From contig JAAZDI010000105.1 in assembly GCA_012512295.1 (NCBI GenBank), forward strand, positions 1-7,564: 7,564 nt of DNA. The letters run 5' to 3'. The notes below the pieces were generated by a model. It ran no database searches, had not been told where the DNA came from, and saw only the letters and a list, made by a program, of their open reading frames with translations. Positions within the stretch are counted from its first letter, which is position 1. Each line of letters opens with the position of its first letter. Source of the stretch: Syntrophomonadaceae bacterium (GTDB lineage Bacteria > Bacillota > Ch66 > Ch109). Below, one piece after another: positions 1 through 4,597 of this stretch. Position numbers and translations under genes: made by a program.

Positions 1-1
1 G

Positions 2-193
2 AAAAAGGATGATCGAGTGCTGGCAGAGATCCCAGTTAGTGTTGGTGCCTTGGGAGCCGTGGGTATAGTGGCTGTACCGCCGCTGGCTATATTAGGCGTG
101 GCTGGAACCTTGGCTGCTTTAGCGACCAATTGCAGTCTGGAAATCGAACGCCCGGATGGGACAATTGAAGAACAAAAGATAGAGAAAGATTGA
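2..193 (+). CDS. DUF4342 domain protein, C-terminal part (5' end outside window)
   Basis: The frame is open from the first bases to a TGA at 191-193 and gives 63 residues. It begins with a short strand ending in LAEIPVSVG, followed by a glycine/alanine/valine-rich hydrophobic stretch (about residues 13-42, containing PPLAILGV and LAALATNC), then an acidic tail with LEIERPDGTIEE. From memory this matches the end of DUF4342 proteins, which carry an EIP-(V/L)-T/S strand, an apolar segment and a C-x(1-3)-IE-x-ER motif, often after an N-terminal UBA-like helical domain; that part would lie upstream of this window. The function of the family is unknown. The apolar stretch could be a membrane hairpin or a buried core; the sequence does not decide. 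The stop codon is shared with the -35 box of the glyQS promoter, so this gene and glyQS appear to be separate transcription units. The family assignment is fairly sure; no function is proposed. Confidence 0.75.
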   Translation, partial: KKDDRVLAEIPVSVGALGAVGIVAVPPLAILGVAGTLAALATNCSLEIERPDGTIEEQKIEKD

Positions 194-218
194 CATTTGA
201 AACCGGTTTTGCTACATT
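190..218 (+). promoter_or_regulatory. Promoter of the glyQS leader
   Basis: A perfect TTGACA at 190-195 is followed, after 17 bases, by TACATT at 213-218, which is preceded by an extended -10 TG (TGC at 210-212). This is a strong sigma-A type arrangement and would start transcription near 225, just ahead of the T-box stem I. The -35 box overlaps the TGA stop (191-193) of the upstream DUF4342 gene. Confidence 0.75.
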
Positions 219-224
219 ATAAAA

Positions 225-511
225 ATAAAATATCGCCTGCTTTGATGAAGAAGAGTACCTATTTCAAGACCTGATCAGAGAGCCGGTAGAAGGTGCGAGC
301 CGGTAGGGTTGAGATAGGGAAGGCGCTTCGGAGCTGTAAGAGGAAAGCTAAACTATTAGAAGTAAGGCATTTGCTTTGCTGAAGGTTTAGTGAGTAAAAC
401 TTACTTTGAATCAAGGTGGACTCGAAAGGGTCAATCAGGGTGGAACCGCGGGAAATAACCTCTCGTCCCTGCATTAACTGCACGGACCGGGAGGTTTGTT
501 ATTTATTTATC
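225..511 (+). promoter_or_regulatory. T-box riboswitch, glycine specific (GGC specifier)
   Basis: This leader senses uncharged tRNA-Gly and controls read-through into glyQS. Stem I contains the GATGA k-turn region (244-248), AGTA of the specifier loop (254-257), a 10-bp upper helix (258-267 with 309-318), the AGAGAGCC bulge region (about 276-283) and the GGTGCGAG distal-loop motif (about 292-299). On the 3' side of the specifier loop is GAAGGCG. The codon GGC lies at 322-324, and the loop is closed by GAAG 250-253 with CTTC 326-329, the same layout as Bacillus subtilis glyQS. Further hairpins are 348-353 with 385-390, 393-397 with 401-405, and a GAAA-capped stem 419-423 with 428-432. The T-box core is at 437-450, and its antiterminator pairs AGGG 437-440 with CCCT 467-470 and GCG 448-450 with CGT 464-466. 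The TGGA bulge (441-444) fits the U discriminator base known for tRNA-Gly in this group. The start is set by the predicted promoter; the end is the terminator U-tract. Confidence 0.93.
457..511 (+). terminator. T-box intrinsic terminator (competes with the antiterminator)
   Basis: AACCTC at 457-462 pairs with GAGGTT at 491-496. The helix continues inward through TCGTCC (463-468) with GGACCGG (484-490, one bulge) and TGCA (470-473) with TGCA (479-482), leaving a TTAAC loop. A U-rich run (495-511, with TTTGTTATTTATTTAT) follows. Bases 464-470 are needed for both this stem and the antiterminator, so the two structures exclude each other, as expected for a transcriptional T-box switch. Confidence 0.88.
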
Positions 512-535
512 TATATAAATAAAAGGGGGGAAGGG

Positions 536-566
536 GCAGTTTGACCCGGAAAATGGGTCCTACTGC
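536..566 (+). promoter_or_regulatory. Hairpin between purine-rich ribosome-binding region and glyQ start
   Basis: GCAGT (536-540) pairs with ACTGC (562-566), and GACCC (543-547) with GGGTC (555-559), separated by a 2x2 internal mismatch (TT/CT) and closed by a 7-base loop. The only strong purine run, AAAAGGGGGGAAGGG (521-535), lies just before the hairpin, 39 or more bases from the glyQ ATG, while the 8 bases between the hairpin and the ATG contain no convincing Shine-Dalgarno. Folding would bring the purine run to about 8-14 bases from the ATG. The pairing is seen directly; the role in translation is inferred. It could instead be a REP-like repeat. Confidence 0.55.
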
Positions 567-574
567 ACGTAAGA

Positions 575-1486
575 ATGAATTTTCAGGATTTAATCCTGGC
601 TTTGAACAAGTTTTGGGGAGAGCAGGGTTGTATCATTCAGCAGCCCTATGACATGGAAAAGGGAGCTGGAACCATGAATCCAGCCACTGCTTTACGGGTT
701 TTGGGTCCAGAGCCCTGGAATGTCGCTTATGTGGAGCCTTCCCGACGACCAACTGATGGTCGCTATGGCGAGAATCCCAACCGGTTGCAGCATTATTACC
801 AATACCAGGTTATTCTCAAGCCCTCGCCGTTAAATGTCCTGGAGCTTTACTTAGAAAGCCTGCGCCGCATCGGGATAGATCCGTTGGAGCACGACATTCG
901 CTTTGTCGAGGACAACTGGGAATCCCCGACCCTGGGCGCCTGGGGATTAGGCTGGGAAGTCTGGCTGGATGGCATGGAGATAACTCAGTTCACCTATTTC
1001 CAGCAGTGTGGGGGGATTGATTGCCGGCCAGTCAGCGCAGAAATAACCTACGGGATCGAACGCTTAGCCATGTTTATTCAGAAAAAGGATAGTGTTTTCG
1101 ATATTGAGTGGGTGAATGGGATTACTTACGGGGATGTTCATCATCAGGGTGAGGTTGACTATTCCCGCTACAACTTTGAGGTAGCAGATACAGATGCTTT
1201 ATTCACTTGGTTTGAGATGTACGAAAAAGAGGCCCTGCGGGTAGTAGAAAAAGGTCTGGTGCAACCGGCCTATGATTACGTCCTCAAGTGTTCGCATACC
1301 TTTAACCTGCTGGATGCTCGGGGAGCGATCAGTGTTACAGAGCGGACCGGCTTTATCGCCCGGGTGCGGAATTTAGCCCGAACCTGCGCTCAGGCCTATC
1401 TTGAGCAGCGGGAACGGTTAAAATATCCCCTGCTGAAAGACCCGGTTCTGCGTGAGGAATTGGGGTTAGCCCCACTAAAACCATGA
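575..1486 (+). CDS. glyQ: Glycyl-tRNA synthetase, alpha subunit
   Basis: The alpha chain of the bacterial alpha2beta2 glycyl-tRNA synthetase carries the class II catalytic core that activates glycine with ATP and charges tRNA-Gly in the cytoplasm. The 303-residue product starts MNFQDLILALNKFW, as the family does, so ATG 575 is secure. Visible family signatures are YDMEKGAGTMNP (25-36), GPEPWNVAYVEPSRRP (44-59), the motif-2-like DGRYGENPNR (61-70), RFVEDNWESP (109-118), GLGWEVWLDGMEITQFTYFQQ (124-144) and the motif-3-like YGIERLAMF (159-167). The C-terminal SHTFNLLDARGAISVTER helix region is also present. The length is slightly above the usual 290-300 because of a short charged tail. The gene lies under the glycine T-box and is followed by glyS; its ATGA end (1483-1486) includes an in-frame ATG for glyS that is probably not used. 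No key residue appears to be missing. Confidence 0.98.
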   Translation: MNFQDLILALNKFWGEQGCIIQQPYDMEKGAGTMNPATALRVLGPEPWNVAYVEPSRRPTDGRYGENPNRLQHYYQYQVILKPSPLNVLELYLESLRRIGIDPLEHDIRFVEDNWESPTLGAWGLGWEVWLDGMEITQFTYFQQCGGIDCRPVSAEITYGIERLAMFIQKKDSVFDIEWVNGITYGDVHHQGEVDYSRYNFEVADTDALFTWFEMYEKEALRVVEKGLVQPAYDYVLKCSHTFNLLDARGAISVTERTGFIARVRNLARTCAQAYLEQRERLKYPLLKDPVLREELGLAPLKP

Positions 1487-1527
1487 ATATCCATAGCAAT
1501 GACAATAGGATTAATTATAAATTAAGT

Positions 1528-1554
1528 GGGACAGTGCACCTGTCCCCCTGTCCC
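1528..1554. repeat. REP-like GGGACAG/CTGTCCC palindrome in the glyQ-glyS gap
   Basis: GGGACAG (1528-1534) and CTGTCCC (1540-1546) form a perfect 7-bp hairpin around TGCAC. A second CTGTCCC follows at 1548-1554, so the left arm has two possible partners. The second copy ends directly against the glyS Shine-Dalgarno (GGAGGAGG, 1555-1562). Short GGGACAG..CTGTCCC palindromes recall REP-like elements mobilised by IS200-like (RAYT) transposases. That identity is inferred from memory; only one copy is visible here. Confidence 0.55.
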
Positions 1555-1572
1555 GGAGGAGGATTAAAATAT

Positions 1573-3666
1573 ATGCCTCGAACTTTGTTATTGGAAGTTG
1601 GTACCGAAGAAATACCAGCGCGGTTTATGAAATCAGCCTTGGCTCAATTGAAGGAGTTGGCTGAAAAAACTTTGCTCGAAGAAAGAATTGATTATACCGA
1701 GGTCATGGCCTACGGTACGCCACGCCGTCTGACATTAATGGTTAAAGGAGTAGCGGAGGAGCAGCAGGAGAAAGTGGAAGAGGTCAAGGGTCCGGCTAAA
1801 AAAGCGGCTTTTGATGCGGCCGGCCAGCCAACTAAGGCTGCTCAGGGATTTGCCCGGAGTCAAGGGGTGGCGGTTGACAAGCTGGAGATTCGGACCACGC
1901 CAGCCGGTGAATACCTTTTTGCGATCAAACAAATCCAGGGCCGTCCAACGGTCGAAGTATTAAGAGAAAAGCTGCCGGAGCTAATCACCAGTCTGAGTTT
2001 TCCTAAGCCAATGCGCTGGGGCTACGGTGAAATGCGGTTTGCCCGGCCGATCCACTGGCTGGTTGCCCTTTATGGCCAGGAAGTAATTCCGTTTACCCTG
2101 GCTGGTTTGACCAGTGGCCGGATAACCTATGGCCACCGTTTTCTGGGTCAAGGAGCAATTACTCTGGCTGAAGCTGATGACTACCTGCCGCGTTTGGAGG
2201 ATAATTTCGTCATCGCTGACCAAGAAAAGCGCCGTTCCTTGATCTGGCAGCAGATTCAGGAACTGGCCCGGCAGGATGGTGGTCGAGTAGAACCAGACGA
2301 AGAATTGCTGGAAGAGGTGACGCACCTATTAGAATATCCAACCGCCCTCTGCGGTTGTTTTGCGGACCATTATTTGGAACTGCCGGAAGAGGTCCTGATC
2401 ACGCCAATGCGGGAACACCAGCGCTATTTTCCAGTTCGAAACGAAGCCGGGCAGCTATTAGCCAAATTTATTACGGTCCGCAATGGGACCGCGGATCACC
2501 TGGAAATTGTCCGAGAAGGCAACGAAAAAGTCTTAAGGGCCCGTTTAGCTGATGCTCGTTTCTTCTTTGAGGAAGATCTCAAGGTGCCGTTGGAACAAAA
2601 CATTGAGAAACTAGGAAAAATAGTCTTTCAGGAAAACCTGGGAATGGTTTCGGACAAGGTCCAGCGGATCCGGGCTTTGGCCGGGTACCTGGCCCGGCAG
2701 TTAGCCTGGTCGGCTGAACGGCTGGCGGAGCTTGACCGAGCCGCCCTTTTAGCCAAAGCAGACCTGGTGACGAATATGGTTTATGAATTTCCGGAACTCC
2801 AGGGAATCATGGGGGCCGAGTATGCCCGGCGCGGGGGAGAACCGGCCGAGGTAGCGCAGGCCATCTTTGAGCACTATTTGCCCCGGCAGGCGGGAGACAT
2901 TCTGCCGACCACCGAATTAGGCATGGTTGTGAGTTTGGCGGATAAATTCGATACGATTACCGGGTGCTTTGCCGTGGGCATCCAGCCAACCGGCTCCCAA
3001 GACCCTTATGCTTTAAGGCGTCAGGCCTTGGGGATTTGCCGGATAATGCTGGACCGGGAGCTGGAAATTTCTCTGAGCACACTGGTTAAGGAGGCCTACC
3101 GTTTGTATACTGAAGCGGGTCAGGTCAGGCTGAAGCTGACTCAAGAACAGGTCACCCAGGAAATATTGGAGTTCTTTAAACAGCGGCTGCGGAATATCTT
3201 GAGTGACAGGGGGATTGCTTATGATGTTCTGGAGGCTGTTCTGGCGGTCGGCTTTGAAAATCTGCCGGACCTGAAACGTCGAGCGGAGGGGGTTCAAGCC
3301 TTTAGACAGCGAACGGAGTTTGCTGATTTGATTACTGCTTATACCCGAGCGAATAACTTAGCTCGGCACGCCGATACTGATTTGGTCGATGAGTCAAAAT
3401 TCGTCGAACCGGTGGAAGGCCGTTTATTTAGGGTCCTTGTTCAGGCTCGGGCTGAGGTTCAGGAGGCTTTGCAGCAGAAGGATATTTCGCGAGCCCTGGA
3501 AAGCGTAGCGACTCTGCGAGAGCCAATTGGCGAATTTTTTGAAGAAGTAATGGTAATGGTCGAGGACCAGGCCATTCGGCAAAATCGTTTAGGTCTATTA
3601 AAGCAGGTTTCTAACCTGGCGGCTAAAATTGCTGACTTCTCCCGATTGGTGGGGCAAATTGATTAA
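1573..3666 (+). CDS. glyS: Glycyl-tRNA synthetase, beta subunit
   Basis: The beta chain pairs with GlyQ and supplies tRNA recognition for the tetrameric enzyme. I place the start at ATG 1573, giving 697 residues and the family N-terminus MPRTLLLEVGTEEIPARF, with GGAGGAGG (1555-1562) ten bases upstream. The frame also reaches back to an ATG at 1483, but the 30 extra residues are encoded across the REP-like palindrome and do not resemble the family. Signatures seen are the conserved LITPMREHQRYFPV (275-288), VREGNEKVLRARLADARFFFEED (about 310-335), the HD-like region around AKADLVTNMVYEFPELQG (about 394-411), PTGSQDPYALRRQALG (472-487) and a helical C-terminal third matching the DALR-type anticodon-binding domain (roughly 580-690). 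Length is normal for the family. The gene is probably co-transcribed with glyQ under T-box control. No promoter is evident in the 86-base gap. Confidence 0.97.
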   Translation: MPRTLLLEVGTEEIPARFMKSALAQLKELAEKTLLEERIDYTEVMAYGTPRRLTLMVKGVAEEQQEKVEEVKGPAKKAAFDAAGQPTKAAQGFARSQGVAVDKLEIRTTPAGEYLFAIKQIQGRPTVEVLREKLPELITSLSFPKPMRWGYGEMRFARPIHWLVALYGQEVIPFTLAGLTSGRITYGHRFLGQGAITLAEADDYLPRLEDNFVIADQEKRRSLIWQQIQELARQDGGRVEPDEELLEEVTHLLEYPTALCGCFADHYLELPEEVLITPMREHQRYFPVRNEAGQLLAKFITVRNGTADHLEIVREGNEKVLRARLADARFFFEEDLKVPLEQNIEKLGKIVFQENLGMVSDKVQRIRALAGYLARQLAWSAERLAELDRAALLAKADLVTNMVYEFPELQGIMGAEYARRGGEPAEVAQAIFEHYLPRQAGDILPTTELGMVVSLADKFDTITGCFAVGIQPTGSQDPYALRRQALGICRIMLDRELEISLSTLVKEAYRLYTEAGQVRLKLTQEQVTQEILEFFKQRLRNILSDRGIAYDVLEAVLAVGFENLPDLKRRAEGVQAFRQRTEFADLITAYTRANNLARHADTDLVDESKFVEPVEGRLFRVLVQARAEVQEALQQKDISRALESVATLREPIGEFFEEVMVMVEDQAIRQNRLGLLKQVSNLAAKIADFSRLVGQID

Positions 3667-3697
3667 TATCCAATTTTTTCTAGCGCTTGATACCAGC

Positions 3698-3743
3698 AGG
3701 AAACCGGGACCAGGATGTGGTAAAATATTATTATTGGTTTCCT
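3698..3743. repeat. Inverted repeat flanking the predicted -10 of the PPDK regulator gene
   Basis: AGGAAACC (3698-3705) and GGTTTCCT (3736-3743) are perfect 8-base inverted repeats with a 30-base spacer that contains the extended -10 element. TTTT (3743-3746) follows the right arm. It may be a split operator, or a weak terminator for glyS with a long loop; the arms are short enough that chance cannot be excluded. Confidence 0.35.
3718..3726 (+). promoter_or_regulatory. Probable extended -10 promoter for the PPDK regulator - ppdK pair
   Basis: TGG-TAAAAT (3718-3726) is a good extended -10 element, five of six matches to TATAAT. No clear -35 is present at 16-18 bases (the region reads AGGAAA); a TTGATA at 3687-3692 is too far, at 28 bases. 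Transcription would start near 3733, leaving about 40 bases to the start codon at 3774. An internal promoter here would free the carbon-metabolism genes from the glycine T-box. Confidence 0.45.
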
Positions 3744-3773
3744 TTTGAAAGGTTGGGAAGGAAGGGGTTAGGT

Positions 3774-4592
3774 ATGGCCGAAGGAATAAAGCCAGTGATT
3801 TATGTGATCTCTGATTCTTTAGGCGAAACCGCTGAGATGGTCGCCCGGGCTGCTGCCAGTCAATTTGATGGGGGACGTTCAGATATCCGACGAATTCCTT
3901 ATGTTAACACCTTGGAGCATCTAGAAGATGTCTTAAATGAGGCTAGCGCAGTCGGGGCCGTTGTTGCCTACACCGTTATTCTGCCTGAGTTACGGCAGCA
4001 AATGCAGCAACTGATCCAGGAAAAGAATCTAATCGCCGTAGATATCCTGGGACCGATGGTGGAGGCAGTTGGCCGTCGTTATGGACTGACCCCTAAACTC
4101 AAACCGGGATTGCTGTGGCAGATGGACGAGCAATACTTTCGTCGAGTCGAGGCCATTGAATTTGCTGTAAAATATGATGACGGCAAGGATGCACGCGGTC
4201 TGCCCCTGGCCGATATCGTCCTAATCGGAGTTTCTCGGACCTCAAAAACGCCGCTCAGTATGTATCTGGCGCACAAGCGACTAAAAGTCGCCAATGTCCC
4301 GTTGGTGCCAGAGGTGCCTTTGCCGAAGGAATTAATGGAAATTCCGTCTCGTCGGGTAGTCGCTTTAACCATTAAGCCTGATCTATTAAATTCTATTCGG
4401 ACCGAGCGGTTAAAGGCCCTGGGGCTGGCCCCAAATGCCAGTTATGCCAGTATGGATAGAATCTTAAAGGAATTAGAGTATGCAGAACAAGTTGTGAAAC
4501 GACTGGGTTGTCCAGTAATTGATGTGACCAACAAGGCAATTGAGGAAACAGCTAGCCGTATTTTGGAAATATATAACAAGGGGGAGCAGTAA
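3774..4592 (+). CDS. Pyruvate, phosphate dikinase regulatory protein (kinase/phosphorylase, DUF299 family)
   Basis: This family, which includes B. subtilis YqfL, is bifunctional. It inactivates PPDK by ADP-dependent phosphorylation of a threonine beside the catalytic histidine, and reactivates it by Pi-dependent removal of that phosphate, releasing pyrophosphate. I chose ATG 3774 (272 residues): it gives the family start MAEGIKPVIYVISDSLGETAE, matches the usual length of about 270, and has AAGGAAGGGG (3758-3767) six bases upstream. The frame is open to a TTG at 3687, but the extra 29 residues are encoded across the putative promoter. Motifs are SDSLGETA (13-20), YDDGKD (134-139) and the P-loop-like GVSRTSKT (152-159). 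The partner ppdK begins five bases after the stop, so the two are almost certainly co-transcribed and the substrate is that PPDK. A homologous family acts on PEP synthase, but the neighbour and the YDDG/GVSRTSKT sequence favour the PPDK type. Confidence 0.95.
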   Translation: MAEGIKPVIYVISDSLGETAEMVARAAASQFDGGRSDIRRIPYVNTLEHLEDVLNEASAVGAVVAYTVILPELRQQMQQLIQEKNLIAVDILGPMVEAVGRRYGLTPKLKPGLLWQMDEQYFRRVEAIEFAVKYDDGKDARGLPLADIVLIGVSRTSKTPLSMYLAHKRLKVANVPLVPEVPLPKELMEIPSRRVVALTIKPDLLNSIRTERLKALGLAPNASYASMDRILKELEYAEQVVKRLGCPVIDVTNKAIEETASRILEIYNKGEQ

Positions 4593-4597
4593 AAGGA

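Noticed and set aside
259..483. Minus-strand open frame of 74 codons in the glyQ leader
   Set aside because: It lies wholly inside the T-box RNA, whose structure explains the sequence; the peptide has no recognisable family features.
1483..1572. Upstream 30-residue extension of glyS
   Set aside because: It is encoded through the REP-like palindrome, does not match GlyS N-termini, and the strong ribosome-binding site serves ATG 1573.
1735..3297. Several open frames on either strand inside glyS (1735-1932, 1981-2325, 2355-2552, 3013-3297)
   Set aside because: All are fully covered by the well-conserved GlyS frame and show no family motifs of their own; they are shadows.
3687..3773. Upstream TTG start for the PPDK regulator
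   Set aside because: The extra residues cover the likely promoter and are unlike the family; ATG 3774 has a good Shine-Dalgarno and gives normal length.
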